From assembly GCA_024655945.1 (NCBI GenBank), contig JANLFK010000003.1, forward strand, positions 276,916 to 340,915: 64,000 nt of DNA. The letters are read 5' to 3'. A model generated the notes under the pieces. The model was not told the origin of the DNA. It ran no database searches and saw only the letters and a program-made list of their open reading frames with translations. This document shows positions 45,901 to 53,632 of the stretch, piece by piece (the first letter of the stretch is position 1; each line of letters starts with the position of its first letter). The DNA comes from a candidate division KSB1 bacterium. Lineage in GTDB: Bacteria > Zhuqueibacterota > Zhuqueibacteria > JANLFK01 > Oleimicrobiaceae. Both the position numbers and the translations under genes were made by a program.

Positions 45901-48874
45901 GGACCGGGAAGTGGTGCCGACCACCATCGCCCCCAATACGCCGTGCCTGTACACCTATCATCCCGACGACCAGGAGGCGCCCTTCATCGTGGCGGTGCGC
46001 GTGGTCGACGCCTCCCGGCTGGACGTGGAATTCAGCGAGGCGCTGGAGCCAGGGTCAGCACAAACTGCGAGCAATTACACCATCAACAACGGCGTGCAAG
46101 TGCTGGGCGCAGTGCTCTCCGCAGACGGGCGAGTGGTGCACCTGACCACCTCGCCGCATGTGCCGGACCGCATCTACATCCTGCTCCTGCGCGGGATCGC
46201 CGACAGGGCGCCTTATCCTAACGTCATTGCGCCCAACACCTCCTACACTTACACCTACACTCCCCCCGACCGGAGTGGGCCCACCATCCGCCTGGTCACC
46301 GTCCGGACCGCAACAGAGCTCAATGTGCTCTTTAGCGAGCCTGTGGAGCACACGGGCGCGGAAACCGTGAGCAACTACGTCATCAGCCACGGTGTACAGG
46401 TGCTGGCTGCCCAGCTTGACAGCTCATCGACCACCGTCACTCTGACCACCACGCCGCATGCGCCCTCTGTGGTGCACATCCTCATGGTGAGCAACATCAC
46501 CGATGTGTCTCCGGCAAAGAACGCCATTGTGGCTAACAGTCCCTACTCGTACGTCTTCACCCCTGCCGATCAGACGGAGCCCACCATTGTCAAGGTGACG
46601 CCACTTGATCGGTCGCACCTGGAGGTGCAGTTCAGCGAAGCGGTCGAGCGCTCTTCCGCCGAAGAGGTGGGCAATTACCAGGTCACCGGCCTTGCGGTGC
46701 AGAGCGCTGTGCTCGATCCCAGCGGAGTGACGGTGCATCTGACCACCACGGCGTGTGTGCCGGGACAAGTTTACATCCTGTTGGTGAGCAACATCACCGA
46801 CCGGGCCGTCCCGCCAAATCGCATCCATCAGAACAGTCCCTATGCCTTCACCTTCCGGCCAGCGGATACGACGCCACCCACCATCACCGCCGTGCAGGCG
46901 GCCGATGCCAATTCGCTGCAAGTCTTCTTCAGCAAACCTCTCGAGCGAAACTCGGCGACGACCACGGCCAACTACACGATCAGCAGCGGCGTAACGGTCC
47001 TCGGGGCCAGCCTGGACCCCTCGGGTGCGCTCGTTCACCTGAGCACTACCACTCACCAGCCGGGCCTTGTGTACGTGCTCATGGTGAGCAACGTGGCCGA
47101 TACCTGTCGCCCAGCCAATGTGATCTCCCCGAATAGTTCCTATGCGTACACCTATCACCAGGAAGACAGAACGGCACCCACCATCGTCATGGCCTCGCCG
47201 CGCGATGCCACTCACGTGAGCGTGGTGTTCAGCGAACCGGTCGACGAGCTGACCGCAGTGCAGACGAGCAACTATCGGTTGAACAACGGCATGAATGTGC
47301 TCGGCGCGACCCTGGAAAGCGCCACCACGGTACTGCTCACCACGACGCAGCACGAGCCGGGCAAGATCTACATCCTCATGGTAAGTGACGTGCGGGATCG
47401 AGCGCCGGTGCCGAACCCCATCGCCGGTAACACCCCCTACTCCTACGTGTTCACGCCGGTGGACTTGACTGCGCCAGTGATTACCGCGGTCGATGTGCGG
47501 GACGACACCCACCTGGATGTGTCCTTCAGCAAAGAGCTGGAACGGCAATCTGCGGAAACTGCCGGGAACTATCGCATCAGCGGAGGTGTACAGGTCACAG
47601 CCGCCACCTTGGATGCGGCGGGACGAACGGTGCGTCTGGTAACCTCGGCGCACACGCCGGGCAAGCTCTACATCCTGATGGTCAGCAACGTGCGCGACAG
47701 GGCCGCAGTGCCCAATCAGATCGCGGCGAACAGTCCGTATCTCTACACCTACGACCCGTTGGAGCGCAGGACGCTTGCCGTGGCGCTGGTGGAAGTGGTG
47801 GAGGAGACTCTCCTAAGAGTGACCTTCACCACCCAGGTCGATCCGGTCACCGCCAGCGACCACCGCAACTACACCGTGGACAACGGCATCCTGGTGATTC
47901 GGGCAGAACCTTCGCCAGATGGCCTCAGTGTATTGCTGGTGACCACGCCGCATGCCCCTGGGCGCGCATACACTCTCACGGTGTCGAACGTCAAGGATAG
48001 AGCTGCGGTACCGCAAGCCATCAGGCCGTTCACGACCTTTTCCTACTCCTACATGCCGGCGCTGACAGTGGCCATCCTCAGCACCATCGAGTGCGAAAAG
48101 TCTTTTGTCGGCCTGGGCAAGGAGTACTATGTGGACCGTCACTACTTCATAACCTCCTTCCCGGCCGAGATGGACGGCGCCCTTATGCTCAAGCTGGCAA
48201 ACGGAGACAAAGGACGCACCGAATCGGAGTTCCTGCGCTTCGAGGTGGATCGTGACGTGGAAGTCTCGGTAGCCTATGATAGCAGGGCTACCACTTTCCC
48301 CAGCTGGCTGACCAAGCACTTCACCAAGACCAACCAGTACATTGGCGTCACCGACGGCGCCAAGCGACTTGACCTGTGGGTGCAACGCTTTAAGAAGGGG
48401 GTCATTGCCCTTGGCGCGAACATGGCCGCCGGGGCAGTGGAGCCACGCAGCATGTACTTGGTCATCGTGCAGTCGGCGGCCAGCTCCGGAGGCGACAGAG
48501 GCGGCAGCGGCCACGAGGCAGAGGGTGCAGACGACTTTGACTCGGGCGGCGTGCCGCGGCAATATGCCTTGCGGCAAAACTTTCCCAATCCGTTCAACCC
48601 GGATACTGAGATCCGCTACCAGCTTCCGCAAGCGGCCAAGGTGAAGGTGGTCGTCTACAACGTGCTGGGGCGAAGGGTCAAGACCCTGTTCGAGGGGGAG
48701 CGCGAGCCAGGGTACTATCGCGCTTACTGGAATGCGGTGGACGAGGAGGGCTTTCCCGTGGCGACCGGCCTCTACCTGTGTCGCATCGAATGCCGCAACC
48801 AAAAGGAACGGAATGGCGTGATGGTAGAGATGGTGGACTTTGAAGCAACCATTAAGTTGATGTACATGAAGTAG
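42959..48874 (+). CDS. Giant secreted FN3/Ig-like repeat protein with type IX-type sorting domain
   Basis: This 1,971-residue protein has a signal peptide (about 1-28), an FN3 domain (about 29-103), 16 tandem Ig-like domains (104-1701), an unrecognised domain (1702-1839), a Gly/Ser/Asp-rich linker and a C-terminal FlgD-like sorting domain from about 1867 with FPNPFNP at 1875. Each repeat runs from a TPPTL-type strand through a central NYxIxNGV motif to an IAPNSPYSYTY-type end, like SbsA-type Ig domains. It is probably a cell-surface filament or adhesin, exported like other FCB sorting-domain proteins. GGAGG lies 8 bases before the ATG; in-frame codons further upstream are not favoured. A homologous small version lies at 8057-8674. 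Confidence 0.9.
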   Translation: MRAKARGIARGALFVWGLTLVGRLAAESITVRWNPNTDADLAGYKVYYGTTSGRYSEVIDVNLTTVAVVDGLQPATRYYFVVTAYDSAGNESEPSEEVYATTLDQTPPTLVSATVRTATELLVAFSEPVATPSAEQLSNYSIDGGVTVTRATLTADPKVVLLTTSPHTNGRSYTLTVSGVADRAAPANVIRPNSTLQYRCEYQDITPPQLVAATLLDATTLEVQFSEPVDSTAAGNIANYAINNGIRISAVALNATGETVTLHTSPHSGGVVYVLTVNNIIDRAPAPNFIAPNSTVFYTYDPGDTQGPRILTLTLPEATQVLVKFDEPLEPTSAQAPANYAISNGVVVLSAALDSTGCTVSLTTTQHSPGIPYVLTVNNVTDRARQPNPISPNSSYGYLFDPGDIEPPRLLAASLLDATHLLISFNEPVQQLSAELPYNYASNNGIGVRSALLLADGRTVLLETSPHVSTATYIVTVNNVADRASPPNVIAANSSITYVYAPQDLTGPTIVMVTVLSATQLEVSFSERVDSASAEEAGNYTISNGVTVLAARRTASGHAVRLTTTPHATNQIYILMVSNVADVANPPNAILPNSPYSYLVQPMDDVPPVLVSVTVVDERTLDVRFSEEVQRESAERTGNYIINDGVTVERAQLDNSARVVRLTTSPHEFGKVYLLSVSNVTDCATPPNAIAPNSPYAYALSPGDRTPPTLAGARLLDATTLELTFNKPVEQSSAETVSNYQIDNGVQVRSATLDTSGRVVRLETTLHQVGRVHVLLVSNVRDRAVPPNVIAPNSPFTYVYRPPDETPPTLVLVRAVSLTQIEVLFSEPVARREAENPSSYRINNGTQVTAAELDVSGQLVRLTTTAHTPNRLYVLVVNGISDLAVPPNTIAQNSSYSYTYEPPAVVAPTISSARLLDSQTLEVTFTKQVDQTQAEKVENYSISNGVTVYSAMLQGLGNVVRLRTSPHVPNTLYILLVNGIKDREVVPTTIAPNTPCLYTYHPDDQEAPFIVAVRVVDASRLDVEFSEALEPGSAQTASNYTINNGVQVLGAVLSADGRVVHLTTSPHVPDRIYILLLRGIADRAPYPNVIAPNTSYTYTYTPPDRSGPTIRLVTVRTATELNVLFSEPVEHTGAETVSNYVISHGVQVLAAQLDSSSTTVTLTTTPHAPSVVHILMVSNITDVSPAKNAIVANSPYSYVFTPADQTEPTIVKVTPLDRSHLEVQFSEAVERSSAEEVGNYQVTGLAVQSAVLDPSGVTVHLTTTACVPGQVYILLVSNITDRAVPPNRIHQNSPYAFTFRPADTTPPTITAVQAADANSLQVFFSKPLERNSATTTANYTISSGVTVLGASLDPSGALVHLSTTTHQPGLVYVLMVSNVADTCRPANVISPNSSYAYTYHQEDRTAPTIVMASPRDATHVSVVFSEPVDELTAVQTSNYRLNNGMNVLGATLESATTVLLTTTQHEPGKIYILMVSDVRDRAPVPNPIAGNTPYSYVFTPVDLTAPVITAVDVRDDTHLDVSFSKELERQSAETAGNYRISGGVQVTAATLDAAGRTVRLVTSAHTPGKLYILMVSNVRDRAAVPNQIAANSPYLYTYDPLERRTLAVALVEVVEETLLRVTFTTQVDPVTASDHRNYTVDNGILVIRAEPSPDGLSVLLVTTPHAPGRAYTLTVSNVKDRAAVPQAIRPFTTFSYSYMPALTVAILSTIECEKSFVGLGKEYYVDRHYFITSFPAEMDGALMLKLANGDKGRTESEFLRFEVDRDVEVSVAYDSRATTFPSWLTKHFTKTNQYIGVTDGAKRLDLWVQRFKKGVIALGANMAAGAVEPRSMYLVIVQSAASSGGDRGGSGHEAEGADDFDSGGVPRQYALRQNFPNPFNPDTEIRYQLPQAAKVKVVVYNVLGRRVKTLFEGEREPGYYRAYWNAVDEEGFPVATGLYLCRIECRNQKERNGVMVEMVDFEATIKLMYMK
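43268..48061 (+). repeat. Array of 16 tandem Ig-like domain repeats, about 300 bases each
   Basis: Counting the central motif (NYSIDGG, NYAINNG, NYAISNG, NYASNNG, NYTISNG, NYIINDG, NYQIDNG, SYRINNG, NYSISNG, NYTINNG, NYVISHG, NYQVTG, NYTISSG, NYRLNNG, NYRISGG, NYTVDNG) gives 16 units with an average period of 300 bases. The copies have diverged, so the array is old rather than recently expanded. Confidence 0.9.
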
Positions 48875-48904
48875 CCCCGTCGTCCCTTTACCCGCACCAG
48901 CCGA

Positions 48905-48936
48905 GGCCAGGAGGGTATGCAGCCCTTCTGGCCTTT
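48905..48936 (+). terminator. Probable terminator of the giant repeat gene
   Basis: GGCCAGGAGGG (48905-48915) pairs with CCCTTCTGGCC (48923-48933) with one G-T pair and a 7-base loop, followed by TTT. The stem is strong but the T-run is short. It begins 30 bases after the stop. Confidence 0.6.
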
Positions 48937-49155
48937 GGCTTCCCGGGTGGGCCTCGCCGACCGTTGCGCATCCTGCCTGGCACGCTTTCGCCAGTCGGCT
49001 GTCGTTCTCTTCCACCGGCCGCCAGTAAGGGGAGAGTGACCGACCTTGCCAGCGCCCTGCCGGCGTGCGAACCAGGCGGCCAACAAGAGGCGACTGGCGT
49101 GCCTAAGGAGTGGTTCCTTAGCTGAGGCCGCCACGGCACGTCTCAAAAAAATGCG

Positions 49156-49184
49156 TTGACTGACTGACCATATTTCTGTATATT
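49156..49184 (+). promoter_or_regulatory. Sigma-70-type promoter of the exopolysaccharide locus
   Basis: -35 TTGACT (49156-49161) and -10 TATATT (49179-49184) with exactly 17 bases between. The inverted repeat at 49103-49121 lies 35 bases upstream and could be a regulator site. Confidence 0.8.
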
Positions 49185-49278
49185 ACCCCGGCCTGGGAAA
49201 GGACTCCTCTGACCGTGCTCCACGCGTCTGCCTGCGACATGGCACCGCCAGGCACTCCAAATTGCAGCCAAAGCAAGA

Positions 49279-51222
49279 ATGAGAACCTTTACCGCCCTCA
49301 TTGCTCTCGTTTGCACAGTGTCGCTGGGGGCCGCGCAGCAGGCGCCTGCACCGGCTGCCTTGCCTGCGGGCTACCCCTATGAGGAACTGCTCCGCAGCTT
49401 GCGCACCACGCCGCAAGCTGAGGCCTCCCCCTCTTTGCCTGGCGGGCAAGAACTGAGCCTGTTTGGGCATGACTTTTTCCGGGTGCCGCGCGAACTGGCC
49501 ACCACCGCCGTCCGCCTGCCCGAGCATTATGCATTGGGTCCTGGCGACCGCCTCGGGATATTCCTCACGGGCAAGATCCAGAAGGAACTGGAGGTCACGG
49601 TCAACCTGGAAGGGAAGATCTACGTCCCCCCTGCCGGCGTGCTCACCGTGCAGGGGATGACCATGCGCGACCTTCAGCAGCAGCTGCAGAAGGTCATGGC
49701 GCACTATTTCCAGAACTTTACTCTGCAGGTGATGCTTATCGCGCCGAAACCGGTGCAGGTGACGGTGGTGGGCGAAGTCCAGCAACCCGGCCGCTTCACC
49801 CTCACCGCCTTGAACACGGTCTTTGACGCCTTGTGCACCGCAGGGGGGCCGAGTCCGCGGGGCTCCTTGCGCGCGATCAATCTCTACCGCGGCGACTCCC
49901 TATTTGCCGTGGTGGACCTCTACGGCCTGCTCACTAATCGGGACCCCGCCCAAGACCTGCTCTTGTTGGGTGGCGACCGCCTCTACGTGCCGATCGCAAC
50001 CGCGCTCGTGGCCGTCGTCGGCGAAGTCAAGCGACCAGCGGCCTACGAACTGCGCCCAGACCTCAGAGAGACACTGGCGGACATCGTCGAAATAGCTGGG
50101 GGTCTCACGGACTACGCCCTTCGCAGCCGCGTGGAGGTGAGTCGGCTGCTACCCAACGGTGAACGCATCCTCCACTTTGTGAACCTGGACAGCACGGCGC
50201 AGGTGCGCGCCCTATGCCTGCGCAACAATGACCGCGTGCGCGTCTTCTCAAAGCAGGATCTCCTCCACGACCGGGTGGTCACCATTTCCGGTGCGGTCAC
50301 GCGCCCCGGGCAGTACTTGCTCGAAGACAACATGCACTTGAGCGACCTCATCCTCAAGGCCGGCAATGTGACGCGGAGCGCCGATCTCCTGGAGGCCGAG
50401 GTCGCCAAGATCGACCCTAAGCAGCCACCGACGTACATCAAGGTCAACTTGCGCAGACTGCTCCTCGAGGGCGACACCTCGCAAGACCTCCTGCTGGAGG
50501 AAGACGACCATGTCTTTGTCCGCGAGATCCCCAAGTGGCTGGTGGGCCCCACAGTGGAGGTGCACGGTGAGGTCCTGTACCCAGGAGTCTACGCCATCGT
50601 CAAGGACAGCACCACCCTCGGCGAGATCATGGCCAAGTGCGGTGGCTTTACCGACGAAGCACTCATCCGTGAGGCAAGGCTCATCCGCAGGAGCGCCCCC
50701 TCGCTGGTGGACAAGGAGTACGAACGCCTGAAGACTATGACCCGCGACCAGATGAGCGACTTGGAGTACGACTATCTGGTCATGAAGGAAAACTCGCGCG
50801 ACATCGGGCGGGTGGTCGTCGATTTCTACAAGCTGGTCGTCCAGCACGATGCGCGGGAAGACGTGCTGCTGGAGGACGGCGACATCATCGAAGTTCCCAA
50901 GGCACCGGTGGTGGTGGGCGTCACCGGCCGGGTAGCCAGGCCTGGCGGGGTGGTACATGTGCCCGGCGCAAAGGTGAGCTACTACGTCAAGCGCGCCGGC
51001 GGCTTTGCGTGGGATGCCAACAAGCGCAAGACCAAGGTCATCAAGGTGACCGGCGAAGTGGTGGACGACGAAGATGTCAAGCAGTTGGTGCCAGGGGACA
51101 TCATCTACGTACCGAGGCGCAGGCCACGGGACTACTGGGCGCTGTTCCGCGACCTCATGCTTGTCGCCTCGCAGATTGCCACGGTGGCTTTGGTCATCGA
51201 CAACGTGGTGAATCGTCGATGA
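49279..51222 (+). CDS. SLBB-domain polysaccharide export protein (Wza-like)
   Basis: This 647-residue outer-membrane/periplasmic export protein has a signal peptide (about 1-19), a Poly_export domain (about 85-150, YALGPGDRLGIFLTG) and five SLBB-type beta-grasp units marked by VVGEVQQPGRF, VVGEVKRPAAYEL, ISGAVTRPGQYLL, VHGEVLYPGVYAI and VTGRVARPGG. A C-terminal hydrophobic helix (about 625-642) is unusual and may anchor it. It starts the exopolysaccharide locus and overlaps the Wzz gene by 4 bases (ATGA). Confidence 0.93.
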   Translation: MRTFTALIALVCTVSLGAAQQAPAPAALPAGYPYEELLRSLRTTPQAEASPSLPGGQELSLFGHDFFRVPRELATTAVRLPEHYALGPGDRLGIFLTGKIQKELEVTVNLEGKIYVPPAGVLTVQGMTMRDLQQQLQKVMAHYFQNFTLQVMLIAPKPVQVTVVGEVQQPGRFTLTALNTVFDALCTAGGPSPRGSLRAINLYRGDSLFAVVDLYGLLTNRDPAQDLLLLGGDRLYVPIATALVAVVGEVKRPAAYELRPDLRETLADIVEIAGGLTDYALRSRVEVSRLLPNGERILHFVNLDSTAQVRALCLRNNDRVRVFSKQDLLHDRVVTISGAVTRPGQYLLEDNMHLSDLILKAGNVTRSADLLEAEVAKIDPKQPPTYIKVNLRRLLLEGDTSQDLLLEEDDHVFVREIPKWLVGPTVEVHGEVLYPGVYAIVKDSTTLGEIMAKCGGFTDEALIREARLIRRSAPSLVDKEYERLKTMTRDQMSDLEYDYLVMKENSRDIGRVVVDFYKLVVQHDAREDVLLEDGDIIEVPKAPVVVGVTGRVARPGGVVHVPGAKVSYYVKRAGGFAWDANKRKTKVIKVTGEVVDDEDVKQLVPGDIIYVPRRRPRDYWALFRDLMLVASQIATVALVIDNVVNRR

Positions 51223-52529
51223 ATGCGGGACGCACACAGTCTCCGCCCCCTGCGGGCCGGCAACTGGATGTTGTCGGGCTGATCGGCAGAATAGTGGCCA
51301 AACGCTGGCTCATCGTGCGCAACGCCGTCGTCGCTTACGTCGCGGTGGGCGCATTGAGCTTCTTGATGCCCCGCCGCTACACGGCAGTGACTACCTTGTT
51401 GCCCCCGGCGGAGTTACAGCAAAGCGCCCTGCAGGGAATGTTGGCCGAGCTCCCTTCTGTGCCGCTGAGCCTTCCCAAAGCGACCACGCCGGCGGCCCTA
51501 TTCGTTGAGATACTCAAGAGCCGCTCGGTGCGGGAGATGGTGCTCCTGCGCACCTTTGCCACAAAGAAGCGCCAGGCGCCTCTCCAGAAACTGCTGCACG
51601 CCAAGTCACTGGAAGGCGGTCTGGCTCGGCTGCAAAGGTGCACCACGGTATACCCTTCTGAACAGGGAGTGATCACCATCAAGGTGGAGATGTCGGAGCC
51701 GCAGCTTGCCGCGGACGTGGCCAACGCCATGGTCGAGGCATTGGACCGCGTCAACCGCGAGAAGAGCGTCTCGCGCGCAAAGAACTCGCGCGTGTACATC
51801 GAGCAGCAGCTTGCCTTGACGGAACAGAAGTTGCAGGAGGCCAGCCAGGCCCTGGCTGAGTTTCAACAGACCCACAAGGCCATCTCCTTGGAGGAACAGA
51901 CCAAGGCGGCTATCGAGGGCGCCGGCGACCTGAAGGGGCGCATCATCGCCAAGCAGGTGGAGCTGGGCACGCTCCGCCTGACCATGCGCCCGGATAACCC
52001 CCAGGTGGTCATGGCACAGCGCGAGTTGGACGAGATGCAGGCGCGCTACAATGCACTGCAGTTCGGCGAAGACTCGGCAAGCGCGCACAACGACGAGGTC
52101 TACATCCCCATTGCCCAGCTTCCCGAGGTGGCGCGCCAGCTCGCCGCTTTGATCCGCGAGGTGAAGGTCCAGGAGACCGTCTGGGAGCTCCTGAACCAGC
52201 AGTACTATCAGGCCAAGATTCAGGAGGCGCGTGATACGCCCACCGTCCAACAGCTGGACCGGGCGGTGCCGCCAGAGCGCCCCAGCAAACCAAGGCGCCT
52301 GCTGCTCATGGTTGTCGCTGGGCTAGTGGCTGGCGTGTTGTCCATGCTGTGGGTCACCGTGGCGCCGCTGGTCTCCTTCGCACCTGGGGACAGGGAGCGA
52401 TTCCGCGACATGGGCAAAGAGCTCGCCGGCGACTGGCAATTGGCCAGAGAAAGGATTGTCAGGCTCGTTCAGGTGCTGCGACACAGACGAGGACACAAGC
52501 GTCGCGTTGCCAGGCGCGCCCGCAAATGA
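51219..52529 (+). CDS. Wzz-type chain-length determinant
   Basis: This 436-residue polysaccharide co-polymerase has an N-terminal Wzz domain with one membrane helix (about 33-51), a long coiled-coil periplasmic part (about 190-320) and a C-terminal helix (about 360-385) after the PPERPSKPRR segment typical of PCP proteins. No tyrosine-kinase domain is fused and no BY-kinase gene is nearby. It starts at the ATG overlapping the exporter stop. Confidence 0.92.
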   Translation: MNAGRTQSPPPAGRQLDVVGLIGRIVAKRWLIVRNAVVAYVAVGALSFLMPRRYTAVTTLLPPAELQQSALQGMLAELPSVPLSLPKATTPAALFVEILKSRSVREMVLLRTFATKKRQAPLQKLLHAKSLEGGLARLQRCTTVYPSEQGVITIKVEMSEPQLAADVANAMVEALDRVNREKSVSRAKNSRVYIEQQLALTEQKLQEASQALAEFQQTHKAISLEEQTKAAIEGAGDLKGRIIAKQVELGTLRLTMRPDNPQVVMAQRELDEMQARYNALQFGEDSASAHNDEVYIPIAQLPEVARQLAALIREVKVQETVWELLNQQYYQAKIQEARDTPTVQQLDRAVPPERPSKPRRLLLMVVAGLVAGVLSMLWVTVAPLVSFAPGDRERFRDMGKELAGDWQLARERIVRLVQVLRHRRGHKRRVARRARK

Positions 52530-52543
52530 AAGGACGCCCATCA

Positions 52544-53632
52544 GTGAAAGTCATCTCGATCGTCGGCGCGCGCCCCCAGTTCATCAAGGCCGCGCTTCTT
52601 TGTAAGCTGCTGCGGCAGAAACACCAGGAGGTGCTGGTGCACACGGGCCAGCACTATGACGAAAACATGTCCGAGGTGTTTTTCCGCGAAATGGAAATCC
52701 CAGAGCCGGAGTACAACCTCGAGGTAGGCTCTGGGCCGCACGGCGAACAAACTGCAGAGATGCTCGTGCGCATCGAGCGTGTGCTGATGGCCGAGAAGCC
52801 CGACGTGGTGCTGGTTTATGGCGACACCAATTCCACCCTCGCCGGCGCGCTCGCCGCAGCAAAGTTGTGCATTCCGGTGGCCCACGTTGAGGCAGGACTG
52901 CGCAGCTACAATCGCACGATGCCCGAGGAGATCAATCGCGTCTTGGCCGACCGAGCCTCTGAGCTGCTCTTCTGCCCGACACGGGCCGCTGTGGAAAACC
53001 TGCGGCGCGAGGGAATTACGGCCGGCGTGTACTTGGTCGGAGACGTCATGTACGACGCCGCCCTGCATTTTGGGCAAATGGCCGCGCAACGTTCCACCGT
53101 GCTCGAACAGCTGCAATTGCGCCCGCTGGGCTACCTCTTGGCCACGGTCCACCGCGCCCACAGCACCGACGATGCCGACCACCTGCGGAGCATCCTCACG
53201 GCATTTGCCAGCGTATCCGAGCGCATCGTCTTCCCCATCCATCCCCGCACACGCCGCTTTATCAAGGAACACGGCCTGGAGCAGCTCCTCCACGGGGCCG
53301 CCAACGTGCTGAGCACAGAGCCCGTCAGCTACCTGGACATGCTGCAATTGGAGCGGAACGCGCGCGCCATCCTCACCGACTCTGGGGGCGTGCAGAAGGA
53401 GGCCTATGTCTTCGGCGTGCCGTGCATCACCATGCGGGCGGAAACCGAGTGGCTGGAGACCGTAGCGGACGGCTGGAATTGCCTGGTGGGTACCGACACC
53501 CAGGCCATCGTCGCTGCTATCCGGTCATTTGCCCCCCATGGGCCGCGCAACAACCATTACGGCGACGGCACCGCTTGTCAACGCATCGTTACCGTGCTGG
53601 AGCAGTTCCATGCGCAGCGGTGCAAGGCCTGA
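52544..53632 (+). CDS. wecB: UDP-N-acetylglucosamine 2-epimerase (non-hydrolysing)
   Basis: This protein of 362 residues interconverts UDP-GlcNAc and UDP-ManNAc. It has VISIVGARPQFIK at the N-terminus, the catalytic HVEAGLRSYNRTMPEEINR segment and LTDSGGVQKEA. The HR motif reads TVHRAHSTDD; many relatives have EN in place of HS here, but this position varies. GTG at 52544 is chosen because AAAGGA lies 9 bases upstream and the protein then starts at the family position; an ATG at 52526 overlapping the Wzz stop is an alternative. It provides ManNAc-type precursors for the polysaccharide. Confidence 0.93.
   Translation: MKVISIVGARPQFIKAALLCKLLRQKHQEVLVHTGQHYDENMSEVFFREMEIPEPEYNLEVGSGPHGEQTAEMLVRIERVLMAEKPDVVLVYGDTNSTLAGALAAAKLCIPVAHVEAGLRSYNRTMPEEINRVLADRASELLFCPTRAAVENLRREGITAGVYLVGDVMYDAALHFGQMAAQRSTVLEQLQLRPLGYLLATVHRAHSTDDADHLRSILTAFASVSERIVFPIHPRTRRFIKEHGLEQLLHGAANVLSTEPVSYLDMLQLERNARAILTDSGGVQKEAYVFGVPCITMRAETEWLETVADGWNCLVGTDTQAIVAAIRSFAPHGPRNNHYGDGTACQRIVTVLEQFHAQRCKA

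Larger units (their letters stand above)
48875..49278. other. Intergenic region before the exopolysaccharide locus
   Basis: This 404-base gap holds the terminator of the giant gene (48905-48936), a perfect inverted repeat CTAAGGA (49103-49109) and TCCTTAG (49115-49121) with no T-run, and the promoter of the polysaccharide locus (49156-49184). No gene is apparent. The leader from the promoter to the first ATG is roughly 90 bases. Confidence 0.65.
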
